Shown here: piece by piece, positions 1 through 13,935 of the stretch
Numbering within the stretch: the first letter of the stretch is position 1
How the letters are laid out: each line of letters starts with the position of its first letter
NCBI GenBank assembly: GCA_034766995.1
Contig: CM068314.1
Coordinates: 33,411,708 to 33,475,707, forward strand
DNA: 64,000 bases
DNA from: Acanthacorydalis orientalis
Taxonomy: Eukaryota; Arthropoda; Insecta; Megaloptera; Corydalidae
Reading direction: 5' to 3'
The notes under the pieces: model-generated
Told to the model about the DNA's origin: nothing
Database searches by the model: none
Seen by the model: the letters and a program-made list of their open reading frames with translations, nothing else
Made by a program: the position numbers and the translations under genes

Positions 1-1446
1 TTACACTCATTTGATTTTTCTTCTATTCAGAAAATAATTCTGAGAATAAATATTAAATGTCTCTGCAAGCACCGAACAGACAAATAATATTTAATTAGAA
101 ACAATGAAGATGACTGACAGGTTTGATACATTTTTAATATGTTTTTAAATTCGATAAAAAAAAGTTTTCCAGAAAATATTTATTATGATCTACGAAGAAA
201 TATTTACTGTTTAAGTATAATAAAAAAAATAGTTATTCAATAGAAAGGTTGGCATACGTAAAAATAACGTTATTGTGTTGTCTGTCTCTATGTGACATGA
301 ACATTTCTTGAGAATCGTTGAGGCCACTGTTCTTGAATCCTTACAACCGGTCTCAACTTGCGTCATTTTCAGAATGTTTGAACTTTTGAACAACCTATTA
401 AGACGGAAACAGTAGCATGAAAAATATTTATCAGCAGTGGCTTTAAAAGTTCAATTAAAATATTCGTAAAAAGATTTTTTCTATTCAATATATATGAATG
501 TTGAATAGAGACATATTTTTTTATTAAAGAAATAATATAATAATTTTTGGAGACATTTTCATTGAAGAAAAAGAAAATAATGGATAACAGGATATATGAG
601 TACTCAAAAGATTTTAATTAATGTAAAAAAAAACATGGACAAGCGCTGTTATTTATGAAACAGGTTATAATTTATAAAATGTTTCCTTGATTGCATGTGC
701 ATACGTGTATATGGAGCATATAATCACACATGTTTTTTAGAGGTCCCTCTTTTGATCTGAAGAATGTTCTTACATCGCTCAGGTATAAAGTGTATTTGTA
801 TAATATTTCGGGGAGTTTGTAGTATATTCTGTTTATAATACAATACAGTGTCGTCTCTGAATACGTGTTTGTACACACACTTCATCTTTGTCCTTTGTCG
901 TACAGAAAGGTGTACTTCTCTAACCATCAGTTGTACGTAGAGGTCATGGCGGTCGTAGTCAGTAGGTGGATTGTCGAGGTCAACGCGATCGTGAGACAAC
1001 TATACAACGATTTGCACAGGCTATACAACACATATTCCTGAACAGATCGCCTTGCTTTGATTTCACAGCGAGACTCGGAGACTTCGTTCCGTATCTTGTA
1101 ATTCGTTTGATTGTTTTTTTTTCCAAATCTTACGACATGTCCTTCCTTTTGAATTGACCATGCATCATTTATTATGTTTGTCTAACCATATAATATTCAA
1201 TGTCATTCAACTTCATGTAAATGTACTCTTATCGTAAAAAAGTGTATATAATCGTTCATACCGTAAATTGACTGGGTAATAAATTTACTTTTTACTTGAT
1301 GATACAACAAAGTTGAGATTAAAAAATAAATGACGAATCAAATAACGTTACATTGTATACAAAGTAACAAGTATTTTATTATTGCGAGATGATATTCAGG
1401 AAATACAATTAAGCAGATGGCAATTTCTTTCAATACCTCCCAAAAA

Positions 1447-1450
<4 letters not shown>
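1..1450. other. AT-rich non-coding DNA, no gene seen
   Basis: No recognisable coding region, RNA gene or transposon was found. Short open frames around 670-1160 on both strands lie in a slightly more GC-balanced patch (about 880-1090) but show no family motif, no codon pattern and no convincing splice sites. They overlap each other on opposite strands, which argues for chance. Confidence 0.6.

Positions 1451-1484
<34 letters not shown>
1451..1484. repeat. (TA)n microsatellite, 34 bp
   Basis: This is a pure TA run preceded by GCA and followed by AATTATT. Confidence 0.97.
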
Positions 1485-1488
<4 letters not shown>

Positions 1489-2815
1489 TTCATCTTTAAT
1501 GAATTAATGAATAGCAATATATTTATGTAAAAAATAATTACAAGAAATTGGAATTTTACAAAAAAAAGTTTTAATTTCCTGTGTTTACATTGACTCCTCA
1601 TTTATTGTTTCGGATATACAAAAGATAATCTTATAAATCCATTATCCATGGTATTTACAATATTAAAGATAGAAGTATTTCTTTTTATTTAAATTGTACA
1701 GAGTAATAATTTACAAAACGTTCTGAACTAAACAGAGTGAATTCATATAATGGCGATTTAAATAATATATGTACATATATAAGTGATAAATCTGTTAAGG
1801 AATATTTTATTGAACAAAACCAGATATACTAATTCACCAAATGACTTCCACCTGCATTTTATCATACTTTAAAAACATATTGTATAAAATTATACTTTAT
1901 CTGTTTTGCGATAGCTACAGAAAATACGCATCGACAAAAACGAGATCTATTGGAATATAAAATGAATGTTTCAAAGCTTGAAGTTTATGAGATACACTTT
2001 TCACAATTTTAAATCTCTTTTTTAGATGGTAAAAATAATTTGTTTGGGTTCTCCTTTATTTAGAGTTAAATTTGAGGTTATAAAAATTACTGATTCATTT
2101 ATTTAAAATTTAATATTGAATTATTTATTTTGTTTTTGAATTAGTAGTACGTTTTAATCTAATTTAAATGTTTCACTTGAAAAATATCGGAAAGAAAAGA
2201 ATATACAAAAATTCTAAAATATTTTCTTCTCTTTTAGTATGAACTACACTTTTAAAAATACTTTACACCATATTAAACGTATATGTTTCATTGTACAAGT
2301 ATTTATTTATTATTATACAATATATCTGTGTAAAATGACATTTACGTTTATTAAAGTATTTTGATGCACACAAATATTTATTTTAAATAATATTTTATTC
2401 ATCAAAATCTTTTTGATTTTTATTTCTTTGGAAAATATTTGAAATAAAATTTAAATAAATAAATTATACTATTAATTAATCAATAACTTTTAAAAAAATT
2501 ACTGCATTAAAAAATGAACTATCACGAACGCACTTGAAAGACAACATAATGAAATTCAGCAAGTACATTTTGAAACAATACATAATGTTTATAAAAGTTC
2601 GAAAGTTCTAATGAAAATATAAGTCAATGAAGTTAATAATAAAGATATGCATTATAAAATGTGAATGAAATGATTAAATCTTTATAAAAAAATCTTAATC
2701 GATTCCAACAGATATGATTTTAGAATATGCAGAAAAATGTACCGTTGTGGTTACTTCCTACACAATTGTAAAGTATATTGTATAAATCATTGATATTCAA
2801 AAATAACTTTACATG

Positions 2816-2821
<6 letters not shown>

Positions 2822-2852
<31 letters not shown>
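2822..2852. repeat. (TA)n microsatellite, 31 bp
   Basis: This is a pure TA run ending at a TGTACATA boundary. Confidence 0.96.
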
Positions 2853-2857
<5 letters not shown>

Positions 2858-3157
2858 TAAAATTGTCAAAATAAATTCTCTTCGTTATTTCGTTTTATTC
2901 GGAATCTAACATCAAAAAATTTCAAGGTTATTTGCAAAGAATAACCGAGTAGGGTCTTTGAACTTGAACAACGTTAAAAGTTTCTTGTTGAGAGTGATTT
3001 ATTGCCTTATTTGCATGATGAATATCGAATAGTATGTGTATGTAAATAATTATAAAACTTTCAATAGTCAAATATATTGTTCAAGTTTTTAAAAACAATA
3101 ACTTTTAATCAGCGGTATAATCAATATTTATCTGCTGAACTTTCATAATTTTTACTT

Positions 3158-3160
<3 letters not shown>

Positions 3161-3217
<57 letters not shown>
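3161..3217. repeat. (TA)n microsatellite, 57 bp
   Basis: This is a pure TA run that decays on its right side into TATG units (to about 3245). Confidence 0.97.
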
Positions 3218-3223
<6 letters not shown>

Positions 3224-3573
3224 GTATAGGTATAGACATATATGTAGTTAAACAAGCATTGTTAAATAAAATTTTAAATTAAACATTTTATAGCGTGTAA
3301 AGAGGGTAAGTTTCCAACATCACATCAAAAGAAATACCCGCCATAGAATAATTACCACTGACTGAAATAAATTGTCATTAACAAGCACTCAATTTGTGAG
3401 TTGAATTTGGAGCCAGATGGCGCTAGACTTGTGTTAACATTTCATAAGTCCCCCTTTGTTTGTTCAGTGGATGTCTGCAACGATAATATTACTTCTTATA
3501 TTGAACAGTGTATTATCCAGAGTGCATGCTGTTAAGTCATATTTATTCTATCGACTAATGACTCGTGTATGAA

Positions 3574-3616
3574 TATATAAAACGGATGACACTGACGCAG
3601 AGTTTGTTCAACAGTT
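3574..3616 (+). promoter_or_regulatory. Possible TATA/initiator core promoter
   Basis: A TATATAAAA box at 3574-3582 lies about 30 bases before GTTCAACAGTT (3606-3616), which resembles the arthropod initiator type TCANT. The 3.39-3.62 kb stretch is also a little more GC-balanced than its surroundings. No open frame follows, and TATA matches are frequent by chance at this base composition, so this is only a candidate. Confidence 0.15.
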
Positions 3617-3942
3617 AAATATTTACAATATCATTTTAAGTATTTTTCAGATAAGATAATATTGGTATTAATACCTTTTTCTTATCAATTGTGTATTTCT
3701 ATTTTGTGCATTAATATACTTTTTAGGTACGTTTGTCATATCAGATGTTTCATAAAAATATTAAAAAAACAAATTTCTTTTCACATGTAGACAGATTTAA
3801 TGAACATACATATACTCAATCTCGAATAATTTGTTTTTGATAATGAATGAACTTATTGTTCGAATAGTTAGTTATCTAAAAAGTAAATACTGTGGATTAA
3901 TTTACTTTATGTAGTGATTTGAATCACAAAATAATTATATAT

Positions 3943-3946
<4 letters not shown>

Positions 3947-3976
<30 letters not shown>
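3947..3976. repeat. (AT)n microsatellite, about 30 bp
   Basis: This is a pure AT run preceded by a short interrupted segment (ATTATATATACAA). Confidence 0.93.
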
Positions 3977-3981
<5 letters not shown>

Positions 3982-4798
3982 TAGGAAATAATGTATTTAA
4001 TTTTAAAGTGGATTATTTTTATCTGACTATTAACGAGTCAACATTGTTTATAATTTGTGAGCAAAATATAATTGTACATTTAGAATTAACTGTCATTATA
4101 AATTCTTATAAAATTACTGTGGTTAAGATATTTTAGTGATTTACGATATTATGCTGCTGAATAAAAACTCTAAATCTTATAAAACAGTGTCATGTTAGTT
4201 CACAACAGTTAAAATACGTTTTACTTATGATATGAAAATATCTTGCCGAAAATTTTGAATTTATAATAATTTAACTAATGAGGTACAGTTTTTTTTATAG
4301 ATTTATGTTATTTTTTTGACAATAAAGTTCGATATTTGTGTACTTGAAGATGCTTTAACTTTATCAGTATTATTCTATAGTTTGAAAAATAACATTTTGA
4401 TAGTATTTTACTTAAATGTAATCATGTTTCCATTTTATATAAAGTTATTGAGTACAATGAATAATCGCTGGTGACTTTTCTTCATCTATCTTACTTTACC
4501 ATTTTTCAAGTTTTCTACATGATTAGATTTGAATTTATAACATTTTAGTTAGAGACAGTAGTGACTCGCTGAAAAAGAGTGGTTAAAAATGACTGGAATC
4601 TATATGATATAATATTGTTTTATTCATTCATTCAAAACTTCGATGCTAAAAATTTGATGTTTTAAAAAAATAATTGATCTATCTTTCTTTGAAACTAAAT
4701 AGAGAGATTGAATATTAAGTTGTAGAATTGAATATTTATTAAATGTTATATATTTTTATCGAATAATTACTATTAGAAATTCACATTTATTTAAAAAA

Positions 4799-4804
<6 letters not shown>

Positions 4805-4869
<65 letters not shown>
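4805..4869. repeat. (TA)n microsatellite, 65 bp
   Basis: This is a pure TA run. It directly abuts the left arm of the candidate hAT-like element that starts at 4870. Confidence 0.97.
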
Positions 4870-4873
<4 letters not shown>

Positions 4874-5618
4874 GGACGGATCTATATGAAAACTAATGAA
4901 TCTTAAGCTTCAGGGTCCCACATTGTAAGGGGCCCCACAATGAACGAATAATAAAACAAATAATACAACATGCTAAATGCAAATATTAAAAAACTATGAT
5001 TGTTAATTACCATTGTTGTACATTTTTGTCAATTTGAATTCGGTTGTATTTGTAGCGATTGTAGTAGTTATATAAATAGTTTTAAGTATTTTCTTGAGAA
5101 ATATAAGAAATTGTAAGAAAATATTTTAACAATAACCGATAAAATTCCACGAAATTCAATAAAATTACATATTTTTCTGTCAACAAACAGTATATCATCT
5201 GAGAGTGTCAGTTGTAAGAGAGTATGCCAATAAAAATCCCGGCAAAAAAAGTTCTAAAATTTTGTTAATTTTCCAATACATACATATTTTTGATCTGTTT
5301 GTATAATAGTTGGTTTATTTTTTTCTTATATTCCTTGTGCTGCACATAAATATATACAATATAGGTAATTCTATAATAAATATTTGTTATTTTTGTTCTA
5401 ATAGTGTGAGTTAATATTATTCTAACATTGTGAGTTGATACTATCCATATTTAAAAAATAAAATAAACCATCATTTGCAGCGCATAACTTTTGTATCACC
5501 TCTCTCTTTCGTTAATTTCATAATTTTCGCAAAGTGTAAGAAATATATGTATATATATGTATTCATGGGGTCTCCCAAAATTGTAAAACTTCAGAGTCCG
5601 CTGATGTACAGATCTGTC

Positions 5619-5622
<4 letters not shown>
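4870..5622. mobile_element. Candidate non-autonomous hAT-like element inserted in (TA)n
   Basis: The left arm (4870-4935) starts GAAAGGACGGATCTATATG and contains TTCAGGGTCCC and AAGGGGCCCCACAATGAA. The right arm (5566-5622), read on the minus strand, starts CAGAGACAGATCTGTACATC and contains GACTCTGAAG and GGGAGACCCCATGAA. The two arms align in inverted orientation, with differences that are mostly transitions. Both outer ends sit directly against TA runs (4805-4869 and 5623-5663), which is compatible with insertion into a microsatellite and an 8-bp TATATATA-type target duplication. A CAGNG-type terminus is typical of hAT elements. No transposase is visible inside, so this would be a MITE-like derivative of about 750 bp. 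Two independent solo repeats in opposite orientation are the alternative. Confidence 0.45.

Positions 5623-5663
<41 letters not shown>
5623..5663. repeat. (TA)n microsatellite, 41 bp
   Basis: This TA run abuts the right arm of the candidate hAT-like element on its left side. A 136-codon open frame (5475-5885) runs through it but reads as Tyr-Ile repeats there, and it is not regarded as a gene. Confidence 0.97.
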
Positions 5664-5665
<2 letters not shown>

Positions 5666-6107
5666 CTTTTTTATACAGAGAAATGAAAGATTTATATTCA
5701 TAAAGCTATATATCTTCGTGTTTAAAAAACAGCGCATAACAGAAGTTATTGCTAGTAAACCGGTAGGAATATGTTGGCATGTTTTTCAGTTAAAATTTAA
5801 TCAGATACTTGTTTGTAGAGAGAAAATGAATAAGTTGAGGATATGTAGTCAGAAAATTAGCTTATACAAAATGTTTCTCTTTTAAATAAATTATTCCTAC
5901 ATGAAAGTTGAAATGGGTTATTGGATAAACTTATATAATGTAACAAAATAAACGATATTTTAATATTTAAGAAAATATTTCGCTCTTATGAAGTTATTTT
6001 TTTAAAAAATAACAAGATTATGTTTTACTTTTTGTATTTTCAATTATATAAATACATTGAAAGTTTTAATGGAATTACGATGAATTGTTTTCAATATTGT
6101 TTTTATC

Positions 6108-6110
<3 letters not shown>

Positions 6111-6162
<52 letters not shown>
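6111..6162. repeat. (TA)n microsatellite, 52 bp
   Basis: This is a pure TA run between CAAC and GTGTAGG. Confidence 0.97.
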
Positions 6163-6165
<3 letters not shown>

Positions 6166-6509
6166 TAGGTGTGAAGAAGATAATCAAATACGAGAGGTGA
6201 AATTAATTGATCGATTTATGCTATAAATTCCATCTTGTTTCACTACCGCTGTTAAGTGTAGCTATATATAAAATTGAGTTTTCCCTATATCTTGGGTTAC
6301 ATATCATATCCGTTTCATTATATAGATAGCATCTTGGCGGAAAATCGAAATCCCCGATGAAGTGCGTACATATTTGCTATTTTATTCGAGTACTGGGTTT
6401 GACGCGGTCGCGTAATCAAAGAAAAATTGCTCCTCCTTAACGAAATATATAACATATAACAAATTGTACAAAAATATCGTTGGTAATTAGATAACAATTG
6501 ATTCTAGTA

Positions 6510-6637
<128 letters not shown>

Positions 6638-7586
6638 AGTACAATGAATAATATCTTACAAGAGATATTTTATCTAATAATTTCTGAAAATTTTTAAACA
6701 ATTTCGCCTGGGTACGTTATTAATATCATTGAAGAAAATTGTATTGAAAAAACAATATAATATATCTATATGATCAGTATTAAACTATTATTTATTTAAT
6801 CATTTATTTATATTTGCTATTTTTTTTACCAGTGAAAAATGATATGTTCAATAATATATGAAGAATGACTATATTATGATATAATTTTTTATCTCCAATA
6901 TTATATATACATATATATATATACATTCACTTATGGCCATGAAAATATAGTAACCATTTTCGAAACTTTGATTTTAAAAAAGTTCGTTAAAATTATAAAA
7001 CTGATAATTGATGTTAAGTACTGGAAATTTATTTAGTAAAAATGTGAAAATGTTCCAATCATGTACTTGTTTTTTATGGAAGTTTTATCATACCGTTATT
7101 TTGTTTATGATAATAAAGGTTAGTGTTCTCTTAAGTTCTTTATTTATTTCTACGAATAAAAATGTTAACGTGTTATTCATAAATTATTCTGTTGATCAAT
7201 AGAGTACATTATTGAAAAAGACAAAATTTAGACCGATATAAACTTTTTATATGTAATAGACTATGAATTTCAGTGCACAAATTTTGTAAGGAGATAATTA
7301 AAAATGTATTAAAATCGAAAGATAAAAAGGTGAATCTGAGAATTAAGAGAAAATATTTTCTAACGATATATTAGGCGACTCTCCTAATAAAAAACTATTC
7401 TTCGTCGTTAGTCGAAGTACAAGTAAGTCGAAAAGTTCTCTATAAATTTATCTTTATTATTAAATACCTGTTCTTTTAATATTTTTTAAAATTAAATAAT
7501 AATTAATCACTAAGAGCTAAGTACGGACGAGATGATTAGCGATTAAGTGATCTGAACCTGCATTCATTTATTGTAACTTAGTATAT
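6638..7586. other. AT-rich non-coding DNA, no gene seen
   Basis: Nothing recognisable was found apart from a small TA cluster near 6904-6925. An open frame at 7008-7202 has no family resemblance and no splice or promoter context. Confidence 0.6.
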
Positions 7587-8096
7587 CAGGGCGTATAAAG
7601 TGACCACGTTATAAGACGAGGTCGAAAATTTAAGATAAAATTTATACATATATCATATATCGGTCGTGTAATACTATTCTAAATTGAAAAACAATTTCAC
7701 ATATTATAATTCAATTTTATTTCCAAAATCGAAATTGGGAGAATTACATTTTCCGATTTAAAATTTCAAAAATGAAATTCGCAGAACCACCTTCTTTTGA
7801 CATATTGTGTATTAAAATATCATGCACGGCTTCTATCCAGAAGGTTATTGCTATGTATTTAATTTGTAAAATTTTTATTTAAAATTAATTATTCAATGAA
7901 TTTATGTTAGATACCAAAGCTCAAGTTCCTTTTTTTAAAATAACAAATGTAATTTCTATATAAACACAATAAATTCCTCGTGTTATTTTAAAGGTTCTGT
8001 TTTTGTATTGGGCGAATAAGATGACTCCCTATTTTTTGAAGAATTTTTTGGGTTTTAAGGGTCGCCTTACATGCCGAGATGTACGGTAATTTGATT
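7587..8096. mobile_element. Decayed DNA transposon with GGCGTATAAG-type terminal motifs
   Basis: The left end has CAGGGCGTATAAAGTGACC (7587-7605), followed by TTATAAGACGAGGTCG. The right end has GGTCGCCTTACATGCC (8060-8075). Its reverse complement matches left bases 7590-7605 at 12 of 16 positions, and all four differences are transitions. A further direct copy, GGGCGAATAAGATGACTCCC, is at 8010-8029. A cluster of direct and inverted short motifs at both ends, with AT-rich filler between, fits a non-autonomous DNA transposon of roughly 0.5 kb. The motif resembles those I associate with Tigger/pogo-like elements, but the superfamily assignment is tentative. No transposase remnant was seen. Confidence 0.45.
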
Positions 8097-11000
8097 TTAC
8101 ATTTTTAATAACAGTTTTAATTATCATATCCTTTCCTGAATTATGTCGTAATTATTTATGAAATTAGAAATTGGACAGATGTTAAGCTATATTTTATTTT
8201 TATTCTAAGTACTTTAGAAAACCGCATAATACTAGATTCGTTTTATAGTTAAGTCATGTTGCTATGTTCTTCAAGTAATATTTTAAATCCCATTATTCGA
8301 TATTTCTTAGAACTTGCATGACAAAAAATTAAGAATGCATTTAACGTCCGTTTGTAATATAGTATTTACCAAGAGGTACAGACTGAATGAAAAAAGAATA
8401 TTAAACTTAGCAGCAACTTTATTACTGGTGAGTCTGTTGAGCATGTGTACATTTGTATATGTAAACATTTTTTGTAATTAAATATGACGTCACATATTAG
8501 TCATAACTACATACACAATTGAAATAATAAACATTGTTGTAAACTTTTAGTTTCGATTGTGTCTTCTGCATACATAAAAACACTCAATGACACAGAAAAC
8601 TTGCGAGATAAACAAGGAAATTCTAATCAGTGTTCACTTTATCAGAACTATATTATCATTTTGTTTCAAAAATGAATACAAATATATTCATATAACAATG
8701 AAAAAACACTGTCCGTAGTTGTTGGAAATAAATAAACATTATCAACAAAGATACTTTCGTAAACATCGTGTCTGAAAATCTTGACAAATTTATGAAATGT
8801 GTGTGCATATATGAGTAGAAGAGACGAATTTATTTTAAATATGCGTATTCGCATTCAAAATAAATGTATATAAGAATGTGAATATGCGCATGAACCGTTT
8901 TTATGTATTAAATAGTTGCCGGACAAAATATTTTAATATTTTTGATATTTAAATTTATCAAATATTTTCCAGAATGTTACATATATGTAATATGTGTTTG
9001 TATACCGTTTAAAATGTTTTATTTTTTTCTAAATATAAATTTAATACATATATAAATTCAGGGAAACAGATATATACATTTCTTTTTGTGTTTTTATAAA
9101 TTATTTTTTGTCTTATTAAGATAGGATTAAGACAGAAAAATGAAACACATTATTCATTGTTAAAGTTAATAAATAATATTGTATTACCATGCACATTATA
9201 AATACTTACTAAATATCAACTATGTAATAATATTTATAGATATTGATTACAAATTACAAATTAAGATTAAATATTGGTGATTAATAGAACTTTTTATACA
9301 GGATATATTTTTACAGTAAATTAGAAAATTCTATAATTATTTTTACTGCAATTGGTCTTTTATTTATTCCTTTCTATTTATTTTGTCCTTTATTATTATC
9401 CTTTATCTATTCGTTTAAAAATTTGTTTTTAAAATAAGGCTCCACTAAAGGCTTGCGAAGAACTCAATAAAATAAATATAATTGGATTTATAAACACCAA
9501 ATTTCGGCATTAAAATAATTCTTAGAATTGTGTTCGGATTTTATATAAAGTACTTTCAAATTGATGATAGTTAAATTACATTTTGATTAATCTAACAATA
9601 ACGAATGCATCTATTGGGGTATTTTCAGTAGATATACTACAGAGATTTAATATAAGTTTTCAAATGGTACTGTAAATTACTTAATTTGATTTTTAATTGA
9701 ATTTAAAATAAAGTTTGTTGCCATTGATAAAAATAACAAATAAGATAAAAATCAGAGAATTAATTAAATAAATTAAATATATACTAGTCAAATCAATTAT
9801 ATAAATGAATTTATTTTAAAATATTTATTAAACACAAATTTTCATTCGTTTTCACATTTATTTTTATGAGAATATAATTTCACACTGTTTGTTAAAATGA
9901 TGAGTGGCTAATGATTTTAAGATATTGTACTATGAGTTTAACAATTTAGTATACTAATTTAAAGCAATACTAATTGACTGTATTCATATTGAATGTAATA
10001 TTTATATTTATAATTGAAAAAAGTTCGTATTTACTCCTGTAATATTAAAAAAATAGATTTGTTTATACGACGTAAAAATATTTAACAATTTGTTGAAAAT
10101 ATAGTGGATTATAATAAAAGTAAACTTAATTATTTTTAAGTTTATTAATAAATTTACACCTCTAAAGATATATTGCGGTTATTGAAAAAATAACCAGGCA
10201 TGCAATTATTGTTTAAAACTAGTATAAAACACAACATTTCATTATATTTAAACAATAGGTTGGTTTGCCATATGATGTTTAAATTTTAATGCGTGTACCG
10301 TTAACAGTTCAGTGAAGTAGACATTATGATGTAATTATTTTAAGATTAAGGAAAAAATATAAATACTGTTTGTGTAATTAGTACAATATGAAAAAACTTG
10401 TATTTTTATTGCATAAGATTTTTTTAGCGTGGCTTACATCTTTACTTAGATTTAACCTTGTATAAAACAATAAACACAAATAATTACTAGTTTGAATGTT
10501 TCTTAACAAAAACTAACAAAAAAAATAAATAAAAGTATAATTGTGTTTCGACCTTATGGAATTTAAAAGAAAATTTAAGTCGGCATAATGTATAAAAAAA
10601 TACTGAAAAAATGTCAACCAACTTTAATTATTTTACTATATAAACACAAATGTCATATTAAAAAGTATAATGAAAATATATTGAGAATTTTTTGCTCGTA
10701 TAAAATGTATAATCATAACTATTTTCATATAAGAAAAAAAATGGAATAAAACATACAAAGTTGTGAATTTCAACTTCATTAAACTAAACGCAACGATGTT
10801 TCACTACTGGGTTATATTCAAGCCTTAGTTCATGTGTGTATATACTAGAAGTTGTACAAAAACATCAGCATAAACATCGTGCACAAACACCACACATCAA
10901 CCAATACCAACATTTATCAGAGTCACAACTTAGTTTTTATAGTATTTCTACTGTATAATGCATTAACCTAGCCCCCGAAGCAATCATTTATATTCCAAAG

Positions 11001-12368
11001 ACAAACTTTAGGATATACTTTATATTTTTTATTGTAGTTTACTTTAAAGCGGAGAAAAACTAATCGAACTAAAAATAACAAATATATTTTCTTATGCTTG
11101 GTTAGTACGTGTTATGAAAGTAATTCTGAGAATGATTGTGACGATGCAAGAAAATTGTCTGGCTAGTTAATATATATCTTTGAAATATTTAAAATTACAA
11201 ATTTATTTATAATTTTTCTAAATTAATAAAACGTTTGTGTTTATAATACAAGGCTATATTAATGTACCTTCGTTGTATGCGGTTGTCGTTGGCTTTATAA
11301 CGCATTGAAGAAGAGGGTGTGTATATTATCTATAGTCTATTTCTTCTTTCATTTCAAATATCTGTCACCACCGGATGTGATTTAACCACATCAAAATGTT
11401 TTATGAGTAATTAACTACTCAATGTTTAGGTTTAATGATACGTATACAAGAAATATAAAAAATTTAATGATAATAAAAAAAAGTTATAATTCTATGTTTG
11501 GAAATAAAATGTGTTTGGAAATAAAGATTTTCGAGTTTTTTTTTAAGAAAAATAAAATTATATGATCAGGTTTGTAGTATTTTTAGAGAAAGTAAATATA
11601 AATCATAATTATTATATTCTGTTATGATTTCCGTATACCTCTTTTGTGATATCATTCGGATGTTTTCTTTGGGTCACTGTTAAGTTCGTCTCTTGTACAT
11701 TCACCTACTATTTTATTATCTTCAGGTATATTTTTTGAACTCTCACAGTTAAAAAAATGTATCTGAAGATCAGTTAATGTATAACGAAAAGAACAAACTA
11801 CGAGTAATATCGAAATATGATTTATTTTATAACTCTTTGTGTATAGCAAAATTGTGTTAAAGTTCATAAACAATATGAGAATTTATTTGATTTAAATCTC
11901 TTGCTATGGATCATATATGTTGTTTTTTTGCTATAAATATAATTTAAAGTATTATCATCAATTAAACAAATTGAATTTGATTTTCAAATATCAACTATAA
12001 CTTTTATTATGATGTAAACATCGCGATTAATATATATATATGACAAAAAACTTTCTAAGCAAAATTTTCTGATCAGATTGAGCGAAGAAATTTTATTTGT
12101 GAAAATAACATTGCATGCTTTGTAGAAAGATATAAGCTAACATATATCTTTATCGTGACTAATGTATAAAGAGACAACGCTATAAATTCATATGTCATCA
12201 ATAAAGTGGAAAAACAAACAATAATTTTTGATATACCTGACCAGATGTATTAGTTTATCTTTACATCTTGTCCGATTTAAGATTTATGTATGAAAAAGTA
12301 CAAATTTCGAAATCATACAAAACATTACATACAGATGTAATAAAACAGAGCACGATTTCAAGGTATAA

Positions 12369-12372
<4 letters not shown>
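8097..12372. other. AT-rich non-coding DNA without long microsatellites
   Basis: This 4.3-kb stretch lacks any TA run longer than about 12 bp, unlike most of the window. Open frames at 8666-8854 (-) and 11652-11873 (-) have no recognisable domain. No transposon, RNA gene or splice-flanked exon could be supported. Confidence 0.6.

Positions 12373-12421
<49 letters not shown>
12373..12421. repeat. (AT)n microsatellite, about 49 bp
   Basis: This is a pure AT run between AAATAA and TTATTCC. Confidence 0.96.
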
Positions 12422-12424
<3 letters not shown>

Positions 12425-13799
12425 TCCGATAAATTGTTTTGAAAAAAAAGTTTTAATGATTGTATTTAGTAGGTTTTTGTATTATCAATTTTATTTTCTT
12501 CATATTGAAAATATTTATTTATGAAACAAAATTAATGTTAATCGATTTTAAAAAAAAATCTGATCATGTAATAAACTAATTCTTTAAAATGTTACAATTT
12601 TATTTGCTTTAACTACTTTTGTGTAGATAAGTACGATTTTAATATAATAGAGTATATTGGTTTACTCGCAACATGTATTAAAAAGTTAATGTTTACTGCT
12701 GAAAAATCTTAGAATTAACTCAAAACGATTACTGAATATAATTTTTAAGAATTATAATATAAAATTAATGTAAGATTCATAGGTTCGATGTTATGAGAGT
12801 ATTTTTGATATAACATATCGTGAAAATATTATTTAATATTTTGTCTGGTATATTTAGGAAAATTAAATAATGAAATTTATATCCAAATTTATTTTATAAA
12901 ATTTAATTCTTTATACTGAATTATATTTTATAATATAAAAAATACATTTTAATATTATAGATATCATTTTGATATCGATTTGAATCTCTCTAAAATAAAC
13001 GTACTGAAAATTTTATAATAAAATAAATTGTCTTTTTTGAATCTAGATTTAAATGTAATACTATCTACCATCATTTATTTTATTTAAAATAAATCAAAAA
13101 AAATTATACGTCTTTGTATGACAAGAAATTTTTTATACTTTTATATACGTTTATTTTTTACTGGAAGAATGTAATTCTTTTTATAAAACAATTATTTTCA
13201 GATAAGAATATCAATTTCAACATATGTCTTCAAAATAAAATAAAGCAATTCAACGTGTTATATTGAAATATTATGACAATACATTTTACAGAAAATATAA
13301 TTGTTTTTGGAATGTTCTTTGCATTTAACACATTTCATAGATTTTTGTGAATTTTATAAAAAAAAAACACTTTTATAATTTTTAAAAGTACACTGTCAGT
13401 TTCATAAATTAAAGATAATTTTATCTTAAAATATATACGATTTTCGCTTAATTGATTGAATTGGAATACTGAAAAAAAATTCAAACTGAATCGAGTGGTA
13501 AAAATACATGAAAAATAAATATACAAAATCTTAAAATTTCCACACGCCCAGATTGTTTCTTTGAGAATTAACAGAGTTGCTAATGTGTTAACTTTTTCAA
13601 TAAATTTTATTCTTAATGAATTAATTGTCTGAAAAGTTACAACAAAAATATAACAAATGTATGTAATTTTTTTTGTCTGTTATATTTTTAGTGTCATGTA
13701 TGTTATTGATTTATATACGTGTATATATATATATATATACACATAGTTTTTACCCGATATATTATAAGGTTTTATAGTAAATTTAGCGTTCTGTTATGT

Positions 13800-13935
13800 A
13801 CTGCATTATATCAAGTTCACGTCCGGCGAAGCTTCTGACAACGGTCGACAGCAAATAAAGTGCTCTCCGGGAAGCAAAACTACATCCGTCTGTTGAAAGT
13901 ACTGATCACATACTTTTCGTCTGTAAGTTTTAGAG
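13800..13935 (+). other. GC-richer patch with a donor-like site, possible exon
   Basis: About 125 bases contain several CpGs (for example CGTCCGGCGAAG and GGTCGACAGC), against flanks that are almost pure A/T. It ends near CGTCT/GTAAGTTTT, a good match to a 5' splice donor (GT at 13923-13924). No acceptor, start codon or known domain was recognised. It may be a non-coding exon, a fragment of a repeat, or a conserved regulatory element. Confidence 0.2.
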
